A stretch of 64,000 bases of DNA from Bacillota bacterium (GTDB taxonomy: Bacteria > Bacillota > Clostridia > Lachnospirales > Lachnospiraceae). The position numbers were made by a program, and so were the translations under genes. The first letter of the stretch is position 1; each line of letters begins with the position of its first letter. The notes under the pieces were generated by a model. It was not told the DNA's origin, did no database searches, and worked only from the letters and a program-made list of their open reading frames with translations. The stretch lies in the NCBI GenBank assembly GCA_023407575.1, contig JAEYLX010000075.1:248001-312000 (forward strand). The letters run 5' to 3'. This document shows, piece by piece, positions 34,634 through 44,482 of this stretch.

Positions 34634-34836
34634 AATTTTCCTCCAAGTTTTGTGAATAAGTGCTTGCATTCATTTACAAAACGCAAACCTTAGCGTGAAT
34701 GTATCTTTCACACTATCTCGTATTCCTGTGTGTTAGTATTTTATGTAAGGGTAAACCCCTTTACTTATCATCTGTTTTCTTATTTGACTTATTATACACC
34801 TGCGTGCCGAATAAATCATGCACAAATTTGTTATTT

Positions 34837-35436
34837 TTATAGACGTATTACTATATTGTGGTTTATTAGCTTGTCTTCAAATAAATTATTATTGTCTTTA
34901 AAAAACAATTCAAGCCCAGAAACATTATCCGGAAGAGATGGCGATACAATAAAGTTATAGTGAAAATGCCCATCTCCTCCGGTTCCATTTACTATCCTGC
35001 AGTCATATTGTTCATCAATAAATAAATCAAAATGTGTATGTCGTGACTGGTGTTCTGATGAAGCACTTGTACTATCCCAATCTATATTAAAATTTACAAT
35101 ACTGGAATTAGTATACTGATGAATACAGGTCACCGAAAAAAGACTATTATTTACTTCAATTGACTTTAATATTGGTATATTTTTCAGAAAGCCCTCTGGT
35201 TCAACAATGGGTTTATATATTTTTTCATTCCATAACAAGTTAAACATCGATTTTAACAGATCTTCATACAGCTCATACTTTTCTGCCCAGCTAGTTATGC
35301 ATTCAAAAGGCGGATACCCTGGATTATCTTTTGAAATATCCTTGCGATGTTTTATTAATTCACATATTTTTTCATCAATTTGCATAATACTTTCATCATA
35401 GTGAGTGGTAGGTCTCCTAATCTTCATTTGTTTCAT
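34837..35436 (-). CDS. Hypothetical protein
   Basis: A 199-residue soluble protein. The N-terminal third is helical and charged (DESIMQIDEKICELIKHRKDIS, then NPGYPP and a helix with WAEKYELYEDLL). The C-terminal part is beta-rich with His- and Asp-containing strands (HTHFDLFIDEQYDCRIV, GDGHFHYNF). No family recognised. GGAGGTACAAA precedes the ATG. It stands between ftsX and the threonine aldolase gene, reading left, and may be its own unit. Confidence 0.6.
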   Translation of the reverse strand: MKQMKIRRPTTHYDESIMQIDEKICELIKHRKDISKDNPGYPPFECITSWAEKYELYEDLLKSMFNLLWNEKIYKPIVEPEGFLKNIPILKSIEVNNSLFSVTCIHQYTNSSIVNFNIDWDSTSASSEHQSRHTHFDLFIDEQYDCRIVNGTGGDGHFHYNFIVSPSLPDNVSGLELFFKDNNNLFEDKLINHNIVIRL

Positions 35437-35495
35437 TTTGTACCTCCAAAAGACTTATTCTTCATATAAACTAATGTTGCTACTTTACAAAGGGA

Positions 35496-36386
35496 TTAAT
35501 CCGATTTACGAATTGAAGTAAGTCCAAATAAACTACCAAAGAACCCAAGTGCCAAACTTACTAAGATAATTATGCTGCTAATCCACTCCCGTAATTCCAC
35601 CATAGGCGGGAAGGGCAAAAACATCAGATAACCACTTAACTCGCCATACCCTTTTGTCAACAAATAAGACAGGAAAAGTGCAGAACCAACTCCACCAATT
35701 ACAGTAAGTAGTGTTCCTGTTAAAACAAAAGGAAGCCCAATAAAGCTTCCTGGCGCCCCAAGTAAACGAAGTGTCCTGATCTGCTCCTTATTATTGTAAA
35801 TTCCCTGTCTTATCATATGCGATATAATCATTAGGGTTGTAATTGCAACTGCCATTGCGATAAGTATGCCAAGTAGCTTCACAGCACTTACGATTCCTTT
35901 TAATCTTTCTAAAATCTCTCTATTATCTCTTACATACTCAATTCCTTCCAGGTCAGATACTTTTTGAAGTATCGTATCCATGGAATCAAGTTCAATTCGT
36001 ATGTCAATAAAAGCTTCAAAAGGATTCTCTTCAAATAAGGTCAGTATCTCTGCTTCATTGCCTAGGAGCCTTTTATTGAGTTCGTAAGCTTCTTCCTCAT
36101 TCTGATAGGTTGCTGTTAAGACTCCCTCCATAGCATTTATCTGATCTGTTAGCTGCAACGCCTGCTCTTCCTTGATATTATCTGCAAAATAAGCACTTAC
36201 TGCTGCCTCTTCCTCTAAAGAGGTAACCAGTTTATCACCTATACTCCAACCGGCTAAAACAAGACCCAAAAGGAACAAGATCAATGCGGTTCCAATCACA
36301 GAAAATAGGTTAGACAGAGGTTGAAAGCGAATTATTCTCACAGCTTCTTTCAAAAAGTAACCTAAATTATAGAATAATACCTTCAT
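35496..36386 (-). CDS. ftsX: Cell division ABC transporter permease FtsX
   Basis: A 296-residue membrane protein: short cytoplasmic N-terminus (LGYFLKEAVRIIRFQPLSN), first helix 25-47, an extracellular domain of about 120 residues, then three helices in the C-terminal half. This is the FtsX layout. It senses or transmits ATP hydrolysis by FtsE to a peptidoglycan hydrolase regulator outside. The start overlaps the FtsE stop by 4 bases. The coiled-coil gene at 37182 is the likely extracellular partner. Confidence 0.92.
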   Translation of the reverse strand: MKVLFYNLGYFLKEAVRIIRFQPLSNLFSVIGTALILFLLGLVLAGWSIGDKLVTSLEEEAAVSAYFADNIKEEQALQLTDQINAMEGVLTATYQNEEEAYELNKRLLGNEAEILTLFEENPFEAFIDIRIELDSMDTILQKVSDLEGIEYVRDNREILERLKGIVSAVKLLGILIAMAVAITTLMIISHMIRQGIYNNKEQIRTLRLLGAPGSFIGLPFVLTGTLLTVIGGVGSALFLSYLLTKGYGELSGYLMFLPFPPMVELREWISSIIILVSLALGFFGSLFGLTSIRKSD

Positions 36387-37060
36387 TGCTGCCTCCCTCT
36401 GGATTCCACAGTGACTTCTCCCTGTTTTACTCGTATATAGGTTGCCTTTTCCCTGTCTTCAATTAAATGAGTCGCATGTGTTGTAATAACAACTGCGGTA
36501 TGCTCATTACATAAGGAAGTCAGCATATGTAATATATTCAACGCATTGGTCTGATCCAGGTTGCCGGTAGGTTCGTCAGCCAGTATTAGGGAAGGCTTTC
36601 TGGCTAATGCTCTCGCGATGGCAACTCTTTGGGCTTCTCCCCAGGATAAATGCTCTACCTTTGTCCGGATCTTATGCTCCAAGCCAACCCTCGTTAAAGC
36701 AGTCACTGCCTCTGCCTTCATCTTTCTTGGCGATATTCCCAAAAATCTCATGCCCATCATTACATTCTCCAGCGCAGTCCTTCCATCAATTAATTTAAAC
36801 TCCTGAAAAACGGGACCTATTTTCTTACGTAGCTTTCTAATGTTATGGCTTTTACTACGCTTCATTACCTGTCCGCATACCTTTAGCGAGCCTTTACTCA
36901 CATATTCCACCCCCAACATAAGCTTGAGCAGACTTGTCTTGCCGGAACCGCTTGGCCCGGTTATAAATACAAGTTCGCCAGGTTCAATATGCAGATTAAC
37001 TTCCTTTAAGGCCTCTGTTCCATCCGGATAAATTAAGGATACATCCTTCAATTCAATCAT
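36383..37060 (-). CDS. ftsE: Cell division ATP-binding protein FtsE
   Basis: A 225-residue ABC ATPase. Walker A GPSGSGKTS, Q-loop FQEFKLI, signature LSWGEAQRVAIARAL, Walker B LILADEPTGNLD, H-loop TTHATHL. I chose ATG 37060 (MIELKDVSLIYPDGTEAL, like other FtsE) because GGAGAAAAAT precedes it; an in-frame ATG lies four codons up. It overlaps ftsX. The signature has Trp in place of the common Ser-Gly (LSWGEAQ), a small change. Confidence 0.92.
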   Translation of the reverse strand: MIELKDVSLIYPDGTEALKEVNLHIEPGELVFITGPSGSGKTSLLKLMLGVEYVSKGSLKVCGQVMKRSKSHNIRKLRKKIGPVFQEFKLIDGRTALENVMMGMRFLGISPRKMKAEAVTALTRVGLEHKIRTKVEHLSWGEAQRVAIARALARKPSLILADEPTGNLDQTNALNILHMLTSLCNEHTAVVITTHATHLIEDREKATYIRVKQGEVTVESRGRQQ

Positions 37061-37181
37061 ATTTTTCTCCATTTCTACACAGGTTCTGCGTAAATATAAG
37101 GACTGTTCTATAAGGCTGTTTATATTTAGGGTTTCTGCTCCAAACTTGTTACTTTAGAATAAAATATTTCTTTTCCATCCT

Positions 37182-38312
37182 CTAAAATTGCGGATAAATA
37201 ATAAAGTTTAAAGTTCCTTCCTCACTCCAGACATCTTCAATTCGAAAGTCCATCTGAATCATATCCTTTGCAATTCCCTCAAAGTCAAAAACAATCGGTC
37301 CATTTTGGAATAACTCCTTCAAGGTCTCTGGTTCTAATGGTAGGTCAAAGAAGCGTGCTTCCTCTACCTGATACTCAATTGCTTTTTCACCAGTAACGAT
37401 AAAATGACCTTTTAATACTAGATGCTTATCCACTACTTCTATTACTACCTGCTCCTCTTCAAAAAGGAACTTTACTGGAGTAAGTGTGGAATTATCTGAA
37501 ATAATTTGGTTAAAGGTTTCCTCCTCTAAATATCCTGAAATGTTAAAGAATCCAATATTTAAATTTAAATCTTCCTCTGTAAAATGACCAGCTGCAATAA
37601 TATCATTAATTTCTTTCATGAGATTTGCAAATAATGCTTGGTTATCCGTCCATAGAAGCACTACTTGCGCCAATTGCTCCTGATAATAATCACGTTCATC
37701 AAGTAGTGTTGCCAGATATTCTTCCTGGTCCTGCTGCAGTGTCTGCTTATTTTCTATCGTTGAAAGAAGTGCATCTTGTTTTTCTTTTAACTCGGAAGAC
37801 TTCTTAATCAACAGCTCCTGTTTTTGTTCCAGCTTTAACTTATTATCCTTTAATAAAGTAAGTAGGTCCTTCACGTTATGTGAAATGTCCTTCATAATAT
37901 TCAGACTTTTTAAAAAGTCTGATAAATTATTTGCCATTAATAATATTTCCAGATAGGAGGTTGCTCCGCTTCTCTGATAATTTACCAGCACCTTCTCCAG
38001 TACGGTAAGCTGCAAATCATATTCTTCCTTCTGGTCATTGATTTGTTCCTCCAACTCTCTCATTTCTTCATTAAGCGACGTTATATCCACTTGCAAAGCT
38101 TCTTCCTCTATTCGAAGGCCATCAATTTCTTGCTTGATAGAAAAGAGCTTTTCTAAGACAACCTTTTCCTCATCCGATATTCCTTCTAACTTTTCTTCCA
38201 GCTCTTGAATTTGCTGTACTTCTGCAATTGCTTTCAGGGGAAGTAATCCTGTTAGCAGCAAAAGTACCATAATTATCGATAGGAATCGAAAACCAAGTTT
38301 TTTACTTAACAT
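37182..38312 (-). CDS. Secreted coiled-coil protein, PcsB/EnvC N-terminus-like, without a hydrolase domain
   Basis: A 376-residue exported protein: signal peptide (LGFRFLSIIMVLLLLTG..., cleavage after AIAEV region), then a long coiled coil from about 28 to 230 with Glu/Gln/Leu heptads and a helical turn with YLEILLMANNLSDFLKSL, as in PcsB/EnvC partners of FtsX. In place of the CHAP or LytM domain there is a C-terminal region of about 130 residues, beta-rich, without catalytic Cys/His sets. I chose ATG 38312 after AAAGGGGGTAGTAAT. It is first in an operon with ftsE and ftsX, so it is likely the FtsEX effector that activates a separate hydrolase (inference). Confidence 0.75.
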   Translation of the reverse strand: MLSKKLGFRFLSIIMVLLLLTGLLPLKAIAEVQQIQELEEKLEGISDEEKVVLEKLFSIKQEIDGLRIEEEALQVDITSLNEEMRELEEQINDQKEEYDLQLTVLEKVLVNYQRSGATSYLEILLMANNLSDFLKSLNIMKDISHNVKDLLTLLKDNKLKLEQKQELLIKKSSELKEKQDALLSTIENKQTLQQDQEEYLATLLDERDYYQEQLAQVVLLWTDNQALFANLMKEINDIIAAGHFTEEDLNLNIGFFNISGYLEEETFNQIISDNSTLTPVKFLFEEEQVVIEVVDKHLVLKGHFIVTGEKAIEYQVEEARFFDLPLEPETLKELFQNGPIVFDFEGIAKDMIQMDFRIEDVWSEEGTLNFIIYPQF

Positions 38313-38484
38313 ATTACTACCCCCTTTTATTTTGTGATAATAGCAAAACAATATAATCGACTTGGACAACTTACACTGTTAAAACTATTATGCTTATCCT
38401 TTCCTTATTATACCATTGTTTGTTACTACTTTCTACAAATACCTATGACTATATGATTTGCTTATTAAATTAATTAACAACATC

Positions 38485-40971
38485 TCATATAAAAAGATTG
38501 ACATTGGAATCCTCTGCCTCACCCAGATAATAACCGACTCCGCCGATTTTAACTCCATCTATTAATTCCTCCTGCTTCAGTCCCATAACATCCATGGACA
38601 TTTGACAGGCAACAATTTCAATCCCACTGTCAACTGCAAACTGTATTAGCTCTTCCAGGGACGATATCTTCTTATTCTTCATGACCATGCGAATCATTTT
38701 GCCACCCATCCCCAGCATATTCATGTTGGAGAGCTTCAGCTTTTTACTCCCTCTCGGCATCATTACGCCAAACATTCGATCTATGAAGCCCTTAGAAACC
38801 TTTTGCTTATCCGGTTTCCTTAATATATTTAATCCCCAGAAGGTAAAAAACATGGTAACCTTCTTTCCCATAGAAGCAGCTCCATTTGCAATAATAAAAG
38901 AAGCAATTGCCTTATCAAGATCGCCACTAAATACAACCATTGTCTTATTATCTTTCAAAACAACTGGCTTATCTATAGCTTCTAACTGTTGCCTTGTAGC
39001 TTCTTTACGTAAATGAGCTGTTATAATTCCGCCTTCTTTCTTAAGGTTCAAGAGTTCCGTATTCGTTCTTTTTGACCAGGCCTTTACATCTTCATAGAAC
39101 CCCGGGTCAGAGGCAATCACTTTCAAGACCTCACCTTCCTTCATTTCATCCATTGAGGTCTTGAGCTTTAATAACGGTCCCGGACAACAGAGTCCACAGG
39201 CATCCATAATCTTATCCGACTGCATTTCTTTTTCCTCTAATAAGGTCTGTGTATCCGGGTCAAGCCTAATTACTGCCCGTTCTGCCACTCCCAGACTTGC
39301 TGCCATAAGTCTGCTCTGCTGTGGTACTTCTAAAAGAATATCATAAGCAGATCGATAGCCTCCGGTTACATTAAGTACCTTAAATCCATATTGAGTAAGT
39401 AGGCGATCAGCTATATAACCTCGTAATCCAACCTGACAGTATTCTACAATCGTCTTATTCTTATCTAGCTCGGACAAACGCCCTCTTATACTGTCTAGTG
39501 GTATATTCTTTGCTCCTTTAATATGTCCATTCTCATATTCCAGCTCACTTCTAACATCAATTAGCTCATAGGTGCCTTCCTCCAAAAGCGCAATCTGTTC
39601 CCAGGTAGCAAGATGACTTCTTCCCTCCAAGACATTCTGTGCTGCAAAACCTGCCATATTCACGGGGCCTTTCGCTGATGAATACGGTGGTGCATAGGAT
39701 AGCTCCAATTCAGCCAAATGATTCACATTTCCTTTTAGATGAAGGACTGTTGCTATTACATCGATCCTTTTCTCAACTCCTTCATACCCTGCTGCCTGTG
39801 CACCCAATACTTTCCCTTCCCTATCGAATAACAGCTTTAAGCTCATTGGAACAGCGCCAGGATAATAGGAGGCATGGGAAACCGGATGAATTACAATTGT
39901 ATTGTAAAATATATCTGCTTTCTTTAATGTTCTTTCATTTGCGCCAGTGCAGGCAAGTGTCATCTCAAACACTTTAATTACACTTGTGCCCTGGGTTCCC
40001 AGGTACTTACTATCAAGTCCAACAACATTGTCAGCAGCAATCCTGCCTTGCTTGTTGGCTGGACCTGCAAGAGGTATGGCAGTTTTATTTCCTGTAACAT
40101 AATCCACTACCTCTATTGCATCGCCTACCGCATAGATTCCATCTTTATTCGTCTCCATTCGATCATTAACAAGGATATGACCTCTTGCTCCCAGTTCTAT
40201 ACCTGACTCCTTTAAAAAATGGGTATCAGGTGTTACTCCAATTGCAAGAATGACTAAATCTGCAAAAACCCTTCGGTCACTAGTTAAAGTAACCTCTACC
40301 TGCTGACCATTTTCACGAAAAGTCTTAACACCATCCCCCAGAACCAGCTGTACTCCGTGGTTTTTCATTTCCATTTCAGCTTCTAGAACAATATCCGTAT
40401 CAAAGGGAGCCAGAACATGCGGAGCAGCTTCCACCAAAGTTACACTAATTCCTCTTTCTCTAAGATTTTCCGCCATTTCAATACCGACAAAACCGCCACC
40501 TATTACTAATGCACTTGTGATTCCTTTCTGATCCACATATGCCTTAATTTTATCCGTATCCGGTATATTTCGAAGTGTGAATATCTTCTCACTTTGTATC
40601 CCTGGTAGATTCGGCTTTATTGCTTTGGCTCCAGGAGATAGAATTAAAGCATCAAAGTTTTCCTCATATATACCGTTATTCTTACTTTTAACTAAAACCG
40701 TCTTATTTTCGGCATTGACCTGAATTACTTCACTATTAATTCTGACATCAATGCCATATCTATCCTTCATACCTTGTGGCGTCTGCACCAGTAACTTACT
40801 TCTATCATCGATGCTTCCACCAATGTAGTAAGGCAGCCCGCAATTTGCAAAGGAGATATACTCATCTCTCTCAAGCAATATGATTTCAGCTGTTTCATCT
40901 AATCTTCGCAATCTCGCTGCTGCAGATGCACCACCTGCTACACCACCGACAATTAAAACTTTTCTGCCCAT
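38485..40971 (-). CDS. CoA-disulfide reductase / rhodanese / TusA / DsrE four-domain fusion
   Basis: An 828-residue sulfur-redox protein. Residues 1-450: FAD/NAD(P)H disulfide reductase (VLIVGGVAGGASAA; redox C44 in SFANCGLPYY; VIGGGFVGIEMAENL; GIYAVGDAIEV). About 460-550: rhodanese with active Cys in VEYCQVGLRG. About 595-665: TusA-like sulfur carrier with CGLCCPGPLLKLK. About 680-828: DsrE/F-like with VVFSGDLDKAIASFIIANGA and ACQMSMDVMGL. Together these could reduce CoA-disulfides or persulfides and relay sulfane sulfur. ATG 40971 follows AAAGGAGGATTTAGA. The ArsR gene is 55 bp upstream in the same direction, an operon. Confidence 0.9.
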   Translation of the reverse strand: MGRKVLIVGGVAGGASAAARLRRLDETAEIILLERDEYISFANCGLPYYIGGSIDDRSKLLVQTPQGMKDRYGIDVRINSEVIQVNAENKTVLVKSKNNGIYEENFDALILSPGAKAIKPNLPGIQSEKIFTLRNIPDTDKIKAYVDQKGITSALVIGGGFVGIEMAENLRERGISVTLVEAAPHVLAPFDTDIVLEAEMEMKNHGVQLVLGDGVKTFRENGQQVEVTLTSDRRVFADLVILAIGVTPDTHFLKESGIELGARGHILVNDRMETNKDGIYAVGDAIEVVDYVTGNKTAIPLAGPANKQGRIAADNVVGLDSKYLGTQGTSVIKVFEMTLACTGANERTLKKADIFYNTIVIHPVSHASYYPGAVPMSLKLLFDREGKVLGAQAAGYEGVEKRIDVIATVLHLKGNVNHLAELELSYAPPYSSAKGPVNMAGFAAQNVLEGRSHLATWEQIALLEEGTYELIDVRSELEYENGHIKGAKNIPLDSIRGRLSELDKNKTIVEYCQVGLRGYIADRLLTQYGFKVLNVTGGYRSAYDILLEVPQQSRLMAASLGVAERAVIRLDPDTQTLLEEKEMQSDKIMDACGLCCPGPLLKLKTSMDEMKEGEVLKVIASDPGFYEDVKAWSKRTNTELLNLKKEGGIITAHLRKEATRQQLEAIDKPVVLKDNKTMVVFSGDLDKAIASFIIANGAASMGKKVTMFFTFWGLNILRKPDKQKVSKGFIDRMFGVMMPRGSKKLKLSNMNMLGMGGKMIRMVMKNKKISSLEELIQFAVDSGIEIVACQMSMDVMGLKQEELIDGVKIGGVGYYLGEAEDSNVNLFI

Positions 40972-41026
40972 TCTAAATCCTCCTTTTACTTTTAAATACC
41001 TCAAGCATTATGCCACCTGACCCATA

Positions 41027-41305
41027 TTAGGGTAACAGCAGTTTCATCAAAGCTTCAACTTTATCATTGCAAACTGCATAGTTTATCTCTAATCCATTTC
41101 TTCTTCCCTCGATAATTCCCGCCATTCTTAGCTTTTGTAAATGCTGTGAAATTGTCGATTGAGGTGCTCCCAAACAATTTTGCATATAGGTTACATTACA
41201 TTCGCCTTTCCCAAGAAGCCCATTTACAATGCAAAGTCTTACAGGATGGGCTAAAACCTTTAGTAATTCTGCTGTTTCATTATACTTTTGTTCCATATGT
41301 TCCAT
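41027..41305 (-). CDS. ArsR-family regulator, possible sulfur/redox sensor
   Basis: A 92-residue winged-helix regulator. HTH: NCLGAPQSTISQHLQKLRMAGI, wing GRRNGLEINYAV. Cys residues occur near the first helix (RLCIVNG), before the HTH (GECNVTYMQNC) and after the wing (AVCND). Persulfide-sensing ArsR proteins such as SqrR/BigR use Cys pairs, so sensing sulfane sulfur for the fusion enzyme downstream is plausible (inference). ATG 41305 follows AAGGAGTTGAAAAGT; the upstream GTG would begin within the ribosome site. Confidence 0.85.
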   Translation of the reverse strand: MEHMEQKYNETAELLKVLAHPVRLCIVNGLLGKGECNVTYMQNCLGAPQSTISQHLQKLRMAGIIEGRRNGLEINYAVCNDKVEALMKLLLP

Positions 41306-41658
41306 ACTTTTCAACTCCTTTGAATTCACTAATATTTAAATTTAATATCATTATATTCATATATTACGATATAGTGATATATATTACAATATTTTATTTC
41401 TTATTTTCATATTTTCATCTTTATACTTTCATTTTCATATTTTCATCTTTATAGTTATAATTTTATTTTTTTGCTATAAAATTTTGCATACTTTTTCACT
41501 ATTTATAGTAACCTACCTCTACAGATATCAATCCGTAGTTTTATTAATCTTCTGGATAAAACCATGTAAATCATTTACATATTTCATTGTATTTTTCTTA
41601 CTAAAATGTTATAATTGTACAAACTACTACTATCCGGTCCGCCGATTGGAGGGTTATC
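41306..41658. other. Divergent AT-rich intergenic region with a 22-bp direct repeat
   Basis: A 353-bp region between the ArsR operon and the receiver-kinase gene, expected to hold both promoters. TTTTCATATTTTCATCTTTA-TA occurs twice, at 41404-41425 and 41432-41453, in a run of TTTCAT-rich DNA. No ORF is credible. Confidence 0.5.
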
Positions 41659-42951
41659 ATGAAAGTGTTAGTTGTGGATGATAGTCATTTAAACTTAGCC
41701 ATTGCGAAACGTTACCTAAGTGAAATACCTGAGCTTAATGAAATCCTGCTCTGTCAGGATCCGAAGCATGCAATTGAATATCTCAATCAACATGATATTG
41801 ATATTCTTATTCTAGACATCCTAATGCCTGAAATTGGCGGCTTAGATATTCTTACACTATTAAGAGCGGATATTCGATATGATGATCTCCCCATTATAAT
41901 GCTCTCTTCGCTGGATGATTTAGCAAGCTATAAAAAATGTTTTGAATTGGGAGCCTTTGATTATATTAATAAACCCATCCAGGCAATTGAGTTAAATGCA
42001 CGTTTAAAAGTTGCAATTGAATGGAAGAATAACTCCAATCATTTAAAATCATTAATAGAATTTACCAAGAAGCAAAATGAGAAATTAAAGGAAATGAATG
42101 CAGAATTAACAGAAGCTAAGTTCAGTCTGGTTCAGTCAGAGAAAATGGCTGCCGTTGGACAATTAGCTGCCGGTATCGCCCATGAAATCAATAACCCTAT
42201 GGGCTATGTCAGCAGTAATTTTGAAGCATTAACCGGTTACTTTAGCCGTATTACAGATTTCTTAAAATATACCCTGGAGAAAATAGATCTGGATGCTAAC
42301 ATTGAAAATGAAGAACTTCGAGATATTTCAATCGACATTAAATCACAGTATAAAGCGCTAAAACTTGACTATATTATGAATGAGTTAACCGACCTGTTTA
42401 CAGACTCCATCTCCGGCATTAAGCGTGTTACAGATATCGTTCAATCCTTAAGAGCTTTTGCCAGACCCTCTGCGGATGACGAAAAGAGCACAAACCACCT
42501 CCTAGACCTAATTAATCAGGTTATATTAATTACAAAGAATGAAGTTCGCTATCTTGCAGAGATAGAGCTCAAGGTTGCTGATGATATTCAGCTTTACTGT
42601 AACCGTGTTCAGATCTGCCAGGTTTTTGTAAATGTTATTATAAATGCTGCTCAGGCAATTGGCTTACAAAAGAAGGAACAGTTGGGGAAGATCATTATTA
42701 CGGCAAAAAAAATTATGGGCAAAATCCTTATATCATTTCAAGATAATGGCCCCGGTATCTCAAAGGAGAATATGACCAAAATATTCGAACCCTTCTTTAC
42801 AACAAAAGAGATTGGTGAAGGTACTGGTCTGGGACTAAGTATCTCCTATGATATTATAGTCAACAAGCATCATGGTAACATACGAGTCGATAGTGAATTG
42901 GGTATTGGTACAATCTTTACCATTGAACTACCCATCGTTACAATTGACTAA
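41659..42951 (+). CDS. Receiver-histidine kinase hybrid protein
   Basis: A 430-residue soluble signalling protein. Receiver domain 1-120 with phosphoacceptor Asp in ILILDILMPEIGG and the switch Lys in YINKPIQ. A coiled linker (about 130-165) leads to the kinase: H-box AAVGQLAAGIAHEINNPMGY, N-box NVIINAAQAI, G1 FQDNGPGIS, F-box and G2 EIGEGTGLGLSISYDI. There is no transmembrane or PAS part, so its input arrives through the receiver. GGAGGGTTATC precedes the ATG. The HDOD regulator gene follows 172 bp later. Confidence 0.92.
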   Translation: MKVLVVDDSHLNLAIAKRYLSEIPELNEILLCQDPKHAIEYLNQHDIDILILDILMPEIGGLDILTLLRADIRYDDLPIIMLSSLDDLASYKKCFELGAFDYINKPIQAIELNARLKVAIEWKNNSNHLKSLIEFTKKQNEKLKEMNAELTEAKFSLVQSEKMAAVGQLAAGIAHEINNPMGYVSSNFEALTGYFSRITDFLKYTLEKIDLDANIENEELRDISIDIKSQYKALKLDYIMNELTDLFTDSISGIKRVTDIVQSLRAFARPSADDEKSTNHLLDLINQVILITKNEVRYLAEIELKVADDIQLYCNRVQICQVFVNVIINAAQAIGLQKKEQLGKIIITAKKIMGKILISFQDNGPGISKENMTKIFEPFFTTKEIGEGTGLGLSISYDIIVNKHHGNIRVDSELGIGTIFTIELPIVTID

Positions 42952-43123
42952 TAACATTATAACTTATACGTTAATGTGATTTATAAACGATGGTATAAGG
43001 CTGACACAAAGGAATAATGATAGATAATAAATTATTCTACTACAGATAACTGACAACATAACATTCTTACAATTGATTTACCAAATACGAAAGCAAACAA
43101 TGAAAAGGAAAGGATGAAGGGGT

Positions 43124-44284
43124 ATGAAGAGGATTTTAGTAGTAGATGATGAGGTACAAATTCTAAAAGCCATGACAAGGATGTTTATGGACACTGATTT
43201 TGAGATCCTGACTGCTGAAAGTGGCGCTGAGGCATTAGAGTTAATGAAGGTTAACCAGATTGATATGATTATTAGTGATATGCGCATGCCAGTTATGGAT
43301 GGTTATAAATTACTTAGCTTAGTAAAAGAACAGTATCCTAGAGTTATTCGCATAATTCTAAGTGGATATGCAGAGGAAAAACCAATGTTTCGAGCTCTCC
43401 TCCACAATGTCGCACGCCTTTATGTGTTTAAACCCTGGAACAATGCAGAGCTCCTGCAAAAAATTCATAAGTTATTTGCTGTAGATCTTGCTCTAAATTC
43501 TAATGAATTAATGAAACGTATTGAAGAAGCAAACTGTGCCTGTGATCTTACTGACAGTTGTAAGAATCTTTTATCAAAAATCAAAGACGAGGATCTTGAT
43601 GTCCTTATTACGGAAATTGAAAAGGATACTGAAGTTTCGGAACTACTTTTACAGGTATCAAAAACCGGAATTTATGGTGTTATGCCCAATAATGTTAAGC
43701 AGGCAGCCACTTATATAGGAATCCATAATTTAAAAAGTTTTCTCCACTGGGCGTGTGTTATTACCTCCTTTGATGAATCAAAGAATGATATGATGAATCC
43801 CGAAATACTCACAAGGCATGCCTACTTAACAAACCGTATCTTCCTATTCTTTTATGAGGCCTTTCTACACAAGCAGCCGCCGGAAGCCACCTTATTTGCT
43901 GGTTTAATTCATAATATTGGCTTAATGCTGCTCTTAAAAAGTATTCAGACAGAAGCAATTACAAACCAGGCGTTTCTGACACCGCAGGATTATATTGAAT
44001 TGGAGAACGGTAATTATGAGCAATTTCATCAGGAGGTTGGTGCTCATTTTCTCGATGAATGGGATTTACCGTTCCCATTACATGAGGTAACCTTATATCA
44101 CCATCGTCCATTAGATCCGATTATTGTCTCAAATGAATTAGTATGTGCTGTTCATATTGCGCAGGCTTATGCTTGGAAAGCTATCACGGGGGAAACACAT
44201 ACCCTACTGCATACCGATGTTTTTGAAGCACTGGGCGTTTCTTTGGATGACTTTGAAAGACGACTTGCCAGGTATTTAAAGTAG
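43124..44284 (+). CDS. Response regulator with HDOD domain
   Basis: A 386-residue protein. Receiver domain 1-122: VVDDEVQILKAM, Asp in MIISDMRMPVMDGY and Lys in YVFKPWN. About residues 155-350: HDOD domain (LLLQVSKTGIYGV, LFAGLIHNIGLMLL, HQEVGAHFLDEWDLP), where the degenerate HD position reads HNIG, so hydrolysis is doubtful. HDOD proteins usually act by binding partners in signalling. Likely partner of the upstream kinase by position (inference). Confidence 0.88.
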   Translation: MKRILVVDDEVQILKAMTRMFMDTDFEILTAESGAEALELMKVNQIDMIISDMRMPVMDGYKLLSLVKEQYPRVIRIILSGYAEEKPMFRALLHNVARLYVFKPWNNAELLQKIHKLFAVDLALNSNELMKRIEEANCACDLTDSCKNLLSKIKDEDLDVLITEIEKDTEVSELLLQVSKTGIYGVMPNNVKQAATYIGIHNLKSFLHWACVITSFDESKNDMMNPEILTRHAYLTNRIFLFFYEAFLHKQPPEATLFAGLIHNIGLMLLLKSIQTEAITNQAFLTPQDYIELENGNYEQFHQEVGAHFLDEWDLPFPLHEVTLYHHRPLDPIIVSNELVCAVHIAQAYAWKAITGETHTLLHTDVFEALGVSLDDFERRLARYLK

Positions 44285-44371
44285 CGATAACTATACTATT
44301 GCAGTACTAAGAGTAACAATGCAAATTGTAGCTTACTTTTCGCATTATAAAGAAAGTCATTTATATAGAAA

Positions 44372-44433
44372 ACAGCTTCCTGGCACATAATCTGACAATT
44401 GTTTCACTGTCAGTTGGTGTGTTAGGAAGCTGT
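44372..44433. terminator. Terminator-like hairpin between convergent genes
   Basis: ACAGCTTCC (44372-44380) pairs with GGAAGCTGT (44425-44433), with an inner CTGACA / TGTCAG stem. On the minus strand it is followed by TTTTCTATA, so it best serves the oxidoreductase gene ending at 44483. Confidence 0.6.
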
Positions 44434-44482
44434 AATTCTTATAAACAAATTATTATCTTATAAAAAGATAACGCTCTATTTG

